From: Pseudocercospora fijiensis CIRAD86
Taxonomy: Eukaryota > Ascomycota > Dothideomycetes > Mycosphaerellales > Mycosphaerellaceae
NCBI RefSeq assembly: GCF_000340215.1
Contig: NW_006921536.1
Span: 4,157,664 to 4,221,663, forward strand
Reading direction: 5' to 3'
DNA: 64,000 nt
A model generated the notes under the pieces. The model made no database searches. It saw nothing but the letters and a program-made list of their open reading frames with translations, and was not told the DNA's origin. Below are positions 36,502 through 46,421 of this stretch, piece after piece. Every line of letters starts with the position of its first letter. Positions within the stretch are counted from its first letter, which is position 1. The position numbers and the translations under genes were made by a program.

Positions 36502-38103
36502 AGCGACAGTCTGGGATTATAGTAGAGTAATCATGAGAAGGTGATGAGAAGTGAAGTGGGTAGAATTGGTGGTGTGAGTGAGGGATCGCCCCGAGAGCGG
36601 CCCATTCTCCACGCTTCTTGGCCGAGATGGCCGTTGAGATTTTCATGCAGGGTGTTGGTGTTGGTGAGGGCTGTGGAGTCTGGACCCTCTTGTCTTCATC
36701 GATAGGCGAAGAGAGGTGAAGATGTCGATGGGCCTTTTGTGCTGCATATGTTCTACGTGATGCATCAATATCGTCTTCGTTCGATACTCAACATTGTTCG
36801 ATCATTACAGCCGATGTCGGTTTCAGACGGCAAGGGTCAGGTCTTCTACCTCTTCAAGCAGAATAGCATGGCATAGCGGGCTAGAGAGAAAATGCAAGGA
36901 CGATTTGACCCTGGCACAAGTTCAAAGCGCATTCGAGAGAAATTTCGAAGCGTGGCCGTGTTCTCCAGTCGCGACGCATTCTAACTAACTACTTCCCCGT
37001 AGACCGACTTCATTGGCGTCGTTCCCGATGCAGAGAATGTCAGGACGGAATCTGGGACGGGTTCAAATAGTGCGAAGAACAAGATTTCCGCAGTGAGACA
37101 GGCCAAAGCAAAGAGCAGAGGGTTCGGACATGCGCTGTGCGAAAGCATGTCGGCGCATCAGGCTGTAATGTTGGCATCGCTGCGTGTTGAAGGAAAGCGT
37201 GATCGGGCTCGACATTGAAGCTGGTCTCTCGATTGTTGCCTTGCTAGACGACGGCGGCCTTACTTTGCATCGTGAGCCCCTGGTTGCCTGGTGAATTACT
37301 CGTGGTGTATGTTTCATTGTATGCTCGCAAAAGCCGAGACGGCGGAACGAGACGTTGTTGCCGACGATGCAGGGTGCGGGGATGAACGCAGTTTTCATCT
37401 TCTCATCGTGTGCCTCTGTGCACTTGATACAGCAGAGCGTGGGTGTAGGCGTGGACTTCATCTCGGTTGTTGTCAAGGGAGAGGTGCGAAGAGAAAGTCA
37501 AAGTAAAAGTCTCATGCAGTGAACAGCCTTTCCGTCCGAGGCTTCGGGTGTGTATCGATACGGAGCCGCAGCAGGGATTCGCGCGCGTGCAGCTGTAGCC
37601 GCCCGACCATTGCATCCACTTCCAAGTTGCACTTTCACGTTCACGCCGACGCGACACCACCTGCAGAGCGGAAGCTGTACTAGTACCATCTGCATATCGC
37701 ACAGGGAAAATGACTATGTTGACTTCGATGTTTGCAGGATGCATTGACATCGGATGAAGTTGGAGGCCAAAGCGCACGAGGCGGATTCGCGGGAACGGCA
37801 GCCGGACTGGGCGGGCTGTTGTCATGGGAGACACAGCACGGCTTCGTTTGACGACCATCCGCGATAACTACCTTATTGCTGATGAACGGCCACGACCATG
37901 CGACCCTCTCCACGCCCACGCCCACGCCCACGCCCACGCCCACGCCCACACCCACCCCCGAGCGGTACCATACATCATTCTCCTCCCTTCCATCTTTCTC
38001 CACGAGAACCAACATCTCCTCTCCTCGACTATTGCTACCCGCGAAACCGGCTGTAAACACAGGCATTCCGTAGCATTGGAGCTCGGCGTCGAGCCCACTC
38101 GAG
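36502..38103. other. Divergent intergenic region with a GCCCAC hexamer repeat
   Basis: This 1.6-kb region separates the divergent MFS and kinase genes. Several overlapping small frames occur on both strands, none with domain signal or a consistent splice model. A GCCCAC tandem repeat lies about 150 bases upstream of the kinase start. Confidence 0.5.
37911..37958 (+). repeat. GCCCAC hexanucleotide tandem repeat
   Basis: About eight copies of the hexamer lie in the presumed 5' region of the kinase gene. Frames crossing it on either strand give dipeptide repeats and should not be called as genes. Confidence 0.9.
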
Positions 38104-40300
38104 ATGGCGCACGAGGACTACCAGATGCTGGAGGAGCTCGGGAGTACGTCCGGAGAATTCATGGCGAACATGTCTCGGTCAACAATACTGATTAACATAA
38201 CTCCCAGGTGGCTCTTTCGGTACCGTCTATCGCGCTCTGCACAAGCCCACGGGCGACTATGTTGCCATCAAGCATATCGACCTCGAAGGTAGCGACGACG
38301 ACATTCGCGAGATCCAGCAAGAGATATCATTGCTCGCCACATGCAGCTCAGAATATGTTACGCGATATCGGACTTCGTTTGTGCGAGGTGTCAAGCTCTG
38401 GATAGTGATGGAGTACCTCGGCGGCGGCTCATGTCTGGACTTGCTCAAGCCATGTCCAAAGGGACTCGAGGAGAAGTACATCGCCATCGTCATGAGGGAG
38501 TTGTTGAAAGGTCTGGACTATTTGCACAGCACGGGCAAGATACATCGCGATATCAAGGCCGCCAACATCCTGCTTGCAGAATCAGGCCGGGTCAAGATAG
38601 CAGACTTCGGTGTTGCAGCACAACTCACCAACATCAAATCACAACGATTGACATTTGTTGGAACGCCCTTTTGGATGGCACCAGAGGTCATCCAGGAGGC
38701 GGGATACGACTTCAAGGCAGACATGTGGAGTCTGGGCATCACTGCCATGGAGATGGCGCTTGGAGAGCCTCCGAGGAGTGATGTGCATCCGATGAAGGTC
38801 CTCTTCTTGATTCCCAAGGAACGTCCTCCCCGCCTCGAAGGCAGTCGCTTCTCCAAAGAGTTCAAAGAGTTTGTCGCGCTCTGCTTGAACAAGGACCCTG
38901 AGAAGCGGCCAAGTGCAAAGTCACTCCTCAAGCATGCCTGGATTCGACGCGCAGGAAAGACAGAGACATTGCAAGAGTTGGTGCAAAAAGTGAAGAATTA
39001 CGACGAGGGCGGTCTTGCACGAGAGAAGGACATCAGGTACTATGAAGAGACATTGCGATCGATGAACCATGCACCAGACAACGACGAGTGGGTGTTTGAC
39101 ACGATCAAACCGACTGCTAGTATCAGGCCAAAGGCATCGCAGACACCCACGATGAAGAGACGAAAGCTCGAGCGGATACCGTCTGGAGACGCATCCGACG
39201 TTGAGAATGCGACATCTGCTATGGAGCATATGAGCTTGAGCAATGCGCCTCTCAGTGCTTCGGTCAGAACTCCGACAAGGGAAGCATCAACTATCCATAC
39301 GCCGAAGCTACGCGCATCCAATGGTCAGCGCACGGTGAGCAGCCAGCGCAAGGTTGCTGCTCCCACTGCACGAAAGGTATCTGCAACCCCAACAGCACGG
39401 CGAGTTGGCAGCCGAAGTGTTTCCGGTGCAACGCCGACTGCACGCAAGGTCAGCCAACAGCAGCCCAGACAGCCTCTGGCGCTCGACATGTGCTTCGGCA
39501 ACGGCACATCAACGGTGCGACAATTCAAGCGCGTCAGCTCAGGCAATCGACCCTCGACGCCTCCTGAGCAGACAGGTACATCCCCTCAAGACAGCGTGTT
39601 TGACAGTGACGCTGAGAACAAGCCTCCTGTTGTGGAGCCCGCTGAGCAGCAACCAGTAGTTGCGACGAAGGAAGCCGTGCTTGGGCGGCGAGCATTTGCA
39701 AAATGTCTAGATCCTGCTTTCCAGGAGACGTTTGCAGGCACCGCAGACCGCACTCGCCGGGAGGCATTGAGCAATGTTGTCGAGGCCTGGTCGAGACTGG
39801 ATGAGGTGGATCCCCAGGGCGAGCTGCTTCTGCTTAAGAGCATTGTCGATCGCATCCAAGCAGATCCAAAGCTCGCCAGTGCTCTCATGCCTCAACGGGT
39901 TGCCAATGCTCAACTGGCCTCGCTGCGAATGTCGCCGTCCAAGAAGTCGATGAATGTTTCAGAGACAGAAGTCAGCCGGGACCTTACACCACAATCGTCG
40001 CCGCTGAAATCAAGGCAGTCGACAGATGCTCTATCAAGCTCGACGAGGTCTCCCAACAAACGGGAGAGTAGTCCGACCAAGCTCGTAATGGCGTCGCAGA
40101 ACCCGCATCTCAAGAAGATGCGGTCAAGCCAGCAGCTGCAAATCGATCGCGAGAAAGCCGCCTTAGATGAGAAGGCCAGATTGGAAGAGAAGATGCCGGG
40201 AAATAGGACTGAACCAGGCATGGAGCATATCGGCCTCTTGGAGAATGTCATATATGGTCGCTGGGTCGATGGCCTTCGATCGAAATGGCCTTTGGCATAG
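38104..40300 (+). CDS. Ste20-related germinal-centre-kinase-family Ser/Thr kinase
   Basis: Exon 1 is 38,104-38,143 and exon 2 is 38,208-40,300, with a 64-bp intron (GTACGT...CCCAG) that falls inside the glycine loop. The product is 710 residues. The N-terminal kinase domain (about residues 8-255) is complete: G-S-G-S-F-G loop (13-18), catalytic Lys35 in V-A-I-K, H-R-D-I-K-A-A-N (126-133), D-F-G (146-148) and G-T-P-F-W-M-A-P-E (165-173). The last of these is the activation-segment signature of the Ste20/GCK group. Without exon 1 the Gly loop and Lys would be lost. The long C-terminal part is Ser/Thr/Arg-rich and probably disordered, with repeated T-P-T-A-R-K/R-V units (about 370-410). It ends in a conserved-looking L-L-E-N-V-I-Y-G-R-W-V-D-G-L segment. 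Fungal relatives act in septation and morphogenesis (Sid1, Nak1/Kic1 groups); I cannot decide which orthologue this is. Confidence 0.88.
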
Positions 40301-40669
40301 CTTGCTTGACACGACACGATTACGGCTGACTTGCGCGTGCAAACATAAAGGCTAGATGAGACACCCTGCATCGGAACGTAAGGCGCACTCGAATTCTTGT
40401 ACATTAATTGTTGCATACGCGACACGGGAAATGGTTGGATCAGCTGGGCTGGGAACGAGGTCGTCTCTGGAGACGCATGCAGAGGCTGATGTCGCGTTGC
40501 ATTGGAGATGGGTGAGAGGCTTTGTCGATAGCATTGGAAAGGAAGGCTAGAAGGTGTGAATGCATGTCAAGTAGTCGATTGAATGAAATGTATCAATATT
40601 GACCACATCTCTCATGTTCAACGGGACAACCTTTTCTGCTCCTTCGGAGTGATTCTGATATCTCTTCGG
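40301..40669. other. Convergent intergenic region
   Basis: This lies between the 3' ends of the kinase gene and the hydrolase-like gene. No feature is seen beyond untranslated sequence. Confidence 0.5.
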
Positions 40670-41714
40670 TCACGAAACCTCGACTGCTCCCTCCGGCACA
40701 CCTTTCACACTCTTCAATCTGCGCGAGAAAAATTGCATGATTGGCATCATTTCGTCCTTGTTACTCGGCATGCTATCCCCTGCTTTCCGGTATCGCTTGA
40801 TCTCAACATTCTGAAACACCTTCCTCAACTTTTCTTCCGAAGAGTCTGTGACGGAAGAATTGTCGGAGCCAGCACAGACCAAGACTGGTGTTCTGCATTT
40901 TGGTTCCAAGGAAGCTGGAGCTGAAGATGGGAGTCCGGCTCCAATACTGATAACTCCACCTAGTTCGATCAGAGTTGGATCTTTCACTGGAGAAGATTCG
41001 TGGATATGAGCTGTGCGAGCGATCATTAGCCGAGAATGTTCGAGCACGAGGAAGAGAATTTTGTTGTTACCTGCTAAATTCAGAGCTGCCATTCCACCTT
41101 GGCCAAACCCAAAGAAGATGATCTCCCTTCGTTGATAGCCACATTTCTCAAGCAGGACGTCGTCGATGAGCCCTTGAAGAATTGTAGTCGTGCCCTTGAA
41201 GCCCCCGTCGGCGTCTATGCCGCCTGAAGTTGAGTCGAAGATTATGTCATCGCCATAGTGGAATCCGCCTAGGTCGAGGAGGGGTTGAGGGCCTTGGAGG
41301 GAGATGCACGCCGTTTCGGGAAGGTTCATCTGTTTGCCCAGGTTCGCGAAAGAGGCGTGGGTGTCGCCCAAGCCGTGGAGCAGGACGAGGATGTTGGTTG
41401 GTGGATCATTGTTCGGTGCTGTTGTATGGTTTGGTTAGCTTTGGTGGTCGGACGAGCAAGGAGAGGTTGAAAGGATATGAGAGGAATAGAAGCGGAGAGG
41501 TTCAATAGTGAGAATGAGCGTCGTGTCGAGGCCGTGGAAGCCGCATAGCTTGTGAGCTACTCATCTCCATGAGAACGCTGCAGGCAGGGCTACAGACCTA
41601 TTCAATGGATTGGGATTGGCAGCAGACCGGCTATGCTTGCTTGCTGTACTTACGCGGTACGATGCTCAGCTTGAGCTTCGGCGGAAAGTCAGCGGCAGTA
41701 GGAAGTCGACTCAT
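40670..41714 (-). CDS. Phospholipase/carboxylesterase-family alpha/beta hydrolase-like protein lacking catalytic Ser and His
   Basis: Exon 1 is 41,654-41,714 and exon 2 is 40,670-41,418, joined across a 235-bp intron (GTAAGT...ACAACAG), giving 269 residues. Exon 1 supplies the start M-S-R-L-P-T, and the junction restores the oxyanion-side motif L-V-L-L-H-G-L-G-D (about residues 33-41), which starting at the internal Met would lose. The fold matches acyl-protein thioesterases/Lyso-PLA, but the nucleophile elbow reads G-F-G-Q-G-G instead of G-F-S-Q-G-G, and the usual G-x-x-H-S near the end reads K-A-G-D-S. Only the Asp position (A-G-S-D) remains. It may be a pseudoenzyme or use another chemistry. 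The unusually long intron could hide a further exon. Confidence 0.8.
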
Positions 41715-42432
41715 TTCTCTACACGGCCCGTGAGACTTGCTGCGCCGCTGCAGGTACGCTGAAGCTAATTGAGCTCAGCTGAAGTGCTGATGCGAGGTCG
41801 GTAAGATCATTAACGTTATCAGATGGCTGCTGGCCAGACTCGCAAACGCAGACATGAAGCGGTGTTGTGGCGGAGCAGAAAAGCACAAGCGTCGACAAGC
41901 ATGGTGCCAAGGCAGATCTCAGCGATCAAGCTTTCTCTCGGCGCGCTGTCATGGCGAGGCGATTCCGATCTCTCCACATCAACACCTCGACGCCGATCTA
42001 GACGTCAAGGCAGTGCAACGTCGTGTTTCGCGCCCACCGTCGCCAAATCACAACCACGCGGACCCAGGAATCGTATTCAACATGCAACGCGCTCTGCACG
42101 AGAAGGCCGGACGAGCCCGCAAGGTTGCGTCGTTTGGCCAATTGACTGGATGACGGATGACTGCGGGACCTGTGGCTGTTTCGGGGACGCCTGTGATGCA
42201 ATCCCTGAGACCATTGGTGCCATTGACACGCATGCTGGTGCTGGTAGCTCGAGCAAGCGGCTGTGCTGGCGGGGCCTGACGGTGAGGGTTTCAGAGGGGT
42301 TCAAGAGGTATATATTGTCTTCATCCATCCGTTCATGAGTTCTCTTCCTCCTACAACAAACGACAACAGCTTAGACCACAGACCACCTCTAGCTTAAGCA
42401 TTACTCTGCACCTACACCTACAGTCCTTCAAG
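41715..42432. other. Divergent intergenic region (hydrolase-like and CipC-like genes)
   Basis: A 171-codon frame at 41,823-42,338 has no domain signal and ends in the promoter of the next gene. A TATATA-like element lies near 42,308, about 125 bases before the CipC start, followed by a CT- and CA-rich leader. Confidence 0.45.
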
Positions 42433-42937
42433 ATGTTTGGATTCGGTGAGTACCAGTTTCGAAGGTCTGTACCCTCAATATCCTTGCTGACTCCTTTCTA
42501 GGCGAGGCCCGCGAACAGTACCAGCAGGTCTACGATGGCGAACCAAACAAGGCCGAGTTCTCTCACGAGCTCGTTGCTGGTGGTGCTAGCTTTGCGGCCA
42601 TGAAGTATTTCGAGGACCGTCAGCGCAAGGAGGGTAGGTTTCCTGAAATGAAAGCAGTTGCCTGGATGGTTCGATGCTGATCATTGCCTTAGGCAAGCCA
42701 GTCTCTCACCAGTTCGCCAAGGAGCTCATCGCCGGCTTCGCTGGCGCTGAGGTCGACAAACTCGCCGAGACCAAGGGCGAGGATTGGTTTGATCGTGAGA
42801 AGGCCAAGCACGAGGCCAAGAAGCGATCTGAGCAGCTCTACGACCAGCACTATGGTCAGGACGACCAGTACGACCCAAACAACCGTGACCCGCCACAGCA
42901 CCTCCGTGAGCACTTCAACGACCGCGATGGGTGGTAA
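42433..42937 (+). CDS. cipC: CipC-like protein (DUF3759 family)
   Basis: There are three exons: 42,433-42,445 (13 bases), 42,502-42,633 and 42,693-42,937, giving 129 residues. Introns have GTGAGT...TCTAG and GTAGGT...CTTAG borders. The spliced product starts M-F-G-F-G-E-A and has the family hallmarks F-S-H-E-L-V-A-G-G-A-S-F, E-D-x-Q-R-K-E-G-K-P-V-S-H, L-I-A-G-F-A-G-A-E-V-D-K-L and Y-D-Q-H-Y-G, ending in an acidic, Asn/Pro-rich tail. CipC was named as a concanamycin-induced protein in Aspergillus. Its relatives are small cytosolic proteins induced by stress or in hyphae; the molecular function is unknown. The tiny first exon carries only four and a third codons. Confidence 0.9.
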
Positions 42938-43440
42938 ATGCTCAACTTTGATGAGACGTCAAGAGCTACGAAAAGCATAGGGCGATTGCAGCTGCTGTTG
43001 CTTGACGCAACTTGCTGTCGATCAGCTGTGTCCAAGTTTATAGTCCTACGGTCAATGCCGACATGATCAAAGAGAAGAAATGAAAGCTGAACCATGACCT
43101 CTACCTACCATGCCACCTTAGATTCTCATTTTTGCCGAATTGTGCTTGTAGTTGGTACGCCTGAGTCCGCACCTTTTGCAGTCAAACACCTCTACGTCTT
43201 TGGAATGCGAGGGTATTCAGGAGAATCGACTGTTGGATGGACGATGCTGGCAGCTGAGTATTGTTGAACAGCGACCACCGGCCATTTTTGCTGTCGATCA
43301 TCGGCACGTTTTTGAAGTTGGCCTGGATGTAGCTTTGCATTGCAACAAAGGAATGCTCCTGCTTGATGTTGTTGGCTTGGCAGGAGGCGGGTCATTTCGG
43401 AGCGAGGATGTTGCCAGCCAGCCTCCGACCTCACAGTCAT

Positions 43441-43475
43441 CCTCCTCCTCCTCCTCCTCCTCCTCCTCCTCCTCT
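43441..43475 (+). repeat. TCC trinucleotide microsatellite
   Basis: This is an uninterrupted run of about eleven TCC units. No reading frame through it has other support. Confidence 0.9.
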
Positions 43476-44261
43476 CCGCAGCTCACAAATGACGACCCTC
43501 CGCCGGCCGCAAAGCCTGACTGACCGCGCGTCCCGCTCTTGGCGATGCCGACGGAGTTCACCGGCGAACTGTTCATGCAGTCATCGCACCGCCGCATTGG
43601 CCACGGCCATGTTTTGAAGCCCACCGCATCCTTCCCGCCATGCCACAGTGGGACCTCGCACGTTCTACGACCAGTCTCCTGAACGGAGGAACCCCTATGG
43701 CTGGCCGATCTGGTCACAAGGTCAGCAGTGATGAGCAACCACTTCGCGACTTCGCTCAACATCCGGCCGACGAGGCCCAGTTCGGCCTGTGGTATTGACG
43801 GACGGTCAAGCAGTATTCTCACCTCTCTGCCAACGTCGCGATGACGAACAGCGTGATTAGCAATGTCCCAGAGTGTTTATCTAGCGATGCATCTGTTACC
43901 CCGGACCATCTATGCAACATGCGACTTCAAGAATAGTCGCCTATGATCGCAATTATTATCGCGTGCGCTCCACGCCTCTTGCATGCATTATACATGTGAT
44001 ATCGACGGTCGCGGACTTAAGTTAGACCGGTGACAGCAGCGAAGGACAAAGGACGACTTCTCTTGACGGCACACCCTCAGAGCATTTCGATGCACTAATC
44101 GAGCGGCTCTCAATTCTTCTTTGCCTTTTGAATCATTTCACGGGGCGCGCTATCTTCCATCATTGCCTGGATTTATGCTCTCTTTGTGGCGGAACAGTCA
44201 TAGACCTGTGTTGACGATCACTCACTGGCTTTGTCACCACCAATCAGAGACGCGGACAGAA

Positions 44262-44300
44262 ACCCGAAGTAGTGCAGCGAATGACCCGAAGTAGTGCAGC
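44262..44300 (+). promoter_or_regulatory. 17-bp direct repeat upstream of the F-box gene
   Basis: ACCCGAAGTAGTGCAGC occurs twice at a 22-bp period, about two helical turns, shortly before the start codon. A factor-binding role is possible but only inferred. Confidence 0.35.
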
Positions 44301-44372
44301 AAAACATTCGAACTTGTTGCAGCACGAGGATATCGATCGTCTCTGGATATTGAGCAGACATCAGCAACAGAC

Positions 44373-45719
44373 ATGCCAGGTGATGGCCTACCATCGCTGC
44401 CTGCCGAATTGGTGTTGCGCATCGCGGAGGACTTAGAATATGTCGACCTTCTACCGCTGACGGCGGTCAACTCGAGGTTCAGGGAATGCCTTTTGCCTAT
44501 GATTTTCAGAACGATCCGGGTCTCGAACGATGAAGAGAGTTCCAATTTTGCGCTGTCGATGGCCAAGAAATATGGCAGGCACATCAATGAACTCCACTTC
44601 GAAGGGTTTGCAAGTCCAGCGGACGACATTGCTACTTCACCTAACCCACAAACTCATTGTGGACCGACAGGCACTTCGGCCCTTCCCGCTGCCACGAGAC
44701 AACTGCTAGGAGGACGATACCTTCCTCATGTTTCTCAAGCTCGAATACAGTTCATGTTTGACTTCGATTCTGAGGACTGGCTCACTCAAGAGGCTGGCGC
44801 CTTGCCGGGTTTCTATGACTTCGACGCGGTGGAATGGGACTCGCAGACAGAAGAGCGTGAGTCGCGCTGGCTATGGCGGTCTCTAATGTCGGATACATGG
44901 CTGGCTCTGGCTAAGAACGACTCTATTCGTTCTCTGAACGTAGTCGACTTGGTTCCCAGGCCAGTGACTGCTTTTCGTCAACCCGAGTTTCAAGCCTTTT
45001 TGGGCAAGTTGAAGACTGTCGAGATGTCGGTCTGGGGTGCAGACAAAGGTGCTGGATGGCTCACACGTACACTGCCTGGCTATATGTTATTCACTTCACA
45101 GCTCCGCGAGTTCTTCTTCTGCTGTCTTCTTGCTGTCACGAAACTCTCGCTAAGGGCGTCTCCAACGGGTCTTCCTGGTCTACAAGCACAACTTCATGGC
45201 ACCGTTGGGCTGCGTTCCCGAGATATGCCAAATTTGCGACGACTCCACCTTCAGAATGTGTTCATCGGTCACGAACTAGTACGATTTCTCTCTGCTCGTG
45301 CTCAGACGCTGGAGTCTTTGAAGCTGGATTACTGCCTGTGCTCGCCGAAAGAGAGCGTCCACAAGACACGTGCCAAGGGCGGCGTATCATGGGCGACCGT
45401 GTTTCGAGCCCTTCGTCAAAGCGACACTCGATTATCTCAGCTGGAGATACGTCCGAGGTATGCAAAATTCGCACAAGACGAACGTCATGATGTCACTCAT
45501 GACCGCGGACTGCACGATGAACATAACATGGAGAAGCACATTGAACGCTGCTTGCAAGAAGATACCACTATAAGAGTGTTTGGCTATGGCGAACTCTACG
45601 AATCGGAACGCACCCCCAGGGACGATAGCCAATTAAATGTCAAGGCGTTCCTCCGTGGAGAAGATATGGACGAGTACAGGAAACTGATGGCAGTCATCGA
45701 ACACAACGCGATCCGGTGA
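44373..45719 (+). CDS. F-box domain protein
   Basis: This is a single uninterrupted frame of 448 codons. Residues of about 6-48 form an F-box: L-P-S-L-P-A-E-L-V-L-R-I-A-E-D-L, then D-L-L-P-L-T-A-V-N-S-R-F-R and L-P-M-I-F-R-T-I. The remainder has no recognised repeat but contains L-x-x-L-x-L-like stretches (L-R-R-L-H-L-Q-N-V-F, L-E-S-L-K-L-D-Y) reminiscent of the degenerate leucine-rich segments common after fungal F-boxes. F-box proteins link substrates to the SCF ubiquitin ligase through Skp1; the target is unknown. Fungal genomes hold many fast-evolving members. Confidence 0.8.
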   Translation: MPGDGLPSLPAELVLRIAEDLEYVDLLPLTAVNSRFRECLLPMIFRTIRVSNDEESSNFALSMAKKYGRHINELHFEGFASPADDIATSPNPQTHCGPTGTSALPAATRQLLGGRYLPHVSQARIQFMFDFDSEDWLTQEAGALPGFYDFDAVEWDSQTEERESRWLWRSLMSDTWLALAKNDSIRSLNVVDLVPRPVTAFRQPEFQAFLGKLKTVEMSVWGADKGAGWLTRTLPGYMLFTSQLREFFFCCLLAVTKLSLRASPTGLPGLQAQLHGTVGLRSRDMPNLRRLHLQNVFIGHELVRFLSARAQTLESLKLDYCLCSPKESVHKTRAKGGVSWATVFRALRQSDTRLSQLEIRPRYAKFAQDERHDVTHDRGLHDEHNMEKHIERCLQEDTTIRVFGYGELYESERTPRDDSQLNVKAFLRGEDMDEYRKLMAVIEHNAIR

Positions 45720-45929
45720 AAATGGTGGATACAAGTCTCAAGTTTACATGGAATGAAGGGTGACTGACCACACGTTAGCCGCCCACAGCATGCCTCGCTT
45801 GGAAAGGCGCAAGACATATGTGACATGTCGACTCGACAAATCAAGTACAGCCTCTTACCTAGATGACGTGCGGTCCATTGTGCCATCGACAGCTAGACAC
45901 ATTCAGAGGCTACGAACGTATCCTACATC

Positions 45930-46305
45930 ATGAAGTTACTCGCCACCTCAATCCTTTCGCTGGTATCACACCGTCAAGTTCAATGACACGGGTCCTCTCC
46001 AAGCTAATCTCATCATTCAGGGCAACACGGCCCTCACCCTTCCGGGGCCGGAAGCAGGCCTTCGACACAAGGATCACAAGAACAAGATGATGACAAGCGA
46101 GAGCGGTAAAGAGCACATGGAACTTCCAGCATGCAATGTTCTTCCGGCCAAGTCATCTGGCGTCTTGGAAGGCAATAAAAAGGCGGAGCCAGAAAACTGC
46201 GATTCGCCGTATAAGGATGAAGATGAAGAGGTAAGTAATCCAGACATGATCAAACCTTAGGTCTCGACCCCGATGCTAACTTCGTCATGATAGCATATCT
46301 ACTAG
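45930..46305 (+). CDS. Possible small secreted protein
   Basis: A three-exon model is proposed: 45,930-45,962, 46,021-46,230 and 46,294-46,305. The introns (58 and 63 bp) have GTATCA...TTCAG with a GCTAAT branch and GTAAGT...GATAG with a GCTAAC branch. The 84-residue product starts M-K-L-L-A-T-S-I-L-S-L-G-N-T-A-L, which resembles a signal peptide. The mature part is hydrophilic, Lys/Glu-rich and has two Cys. The last exon encodes only H-I-Y and a stop; reading into the second intron gives a slightly longer alternative end. Weak points are the lack of homology and the very small last exon. Confidence 0.45.
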
Positions 46306-46421
46306 ATTTCTTCGAAAGACGAGAAGCAATTCAGTCAGGTCTGTTGTGCGGGAGAAGCGAAGACTGACGATTAGAATGTTCCATAGATACGGAGGGATTT
46401 GAAAGCCTGATCTTTGATCTT

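Larger units (their letters stand above)
42938..44372. other. Intergenic region with a TCC microsatellite and a 17-bp direct repeat
   Basis: This 1.4-kb stretch contains a (TCC)n run at about 43,441-43,475, which creates Ser- or Glu-run frames on the two strands; neither looks genuine. Near its right end ACCCGAAGTAGTGCAGC occurs twice (44,262-44,278 and 44,284-44,300, spacing 22 bp), about 75-110 bases before the next start codon. Confidence 0.5.

Noticed and set aside
37911..37958. Possible CRISPR-like array
   Set aside because: A continuous hexamer repeat with no spacers in a eukaryotic genome.
37680..38195. Overlapping frames through the GCCCAC repeat on both strands
   Set aside because: They give dipeptide repeats in several frames at once, as expected from a hexamer repeat in an untranslated region.
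41823..42338. 171-codon plus-strand frame
   Set aside because: Basic, low-information sequence ending in the promoter of the CipC-like gene; no homologous motif.
43298..43822. 174-codon minus-strand frame with a poly-Glu run
   Set aside because: The Glu run comes from the TCC microsatellite; nothing else supports it.
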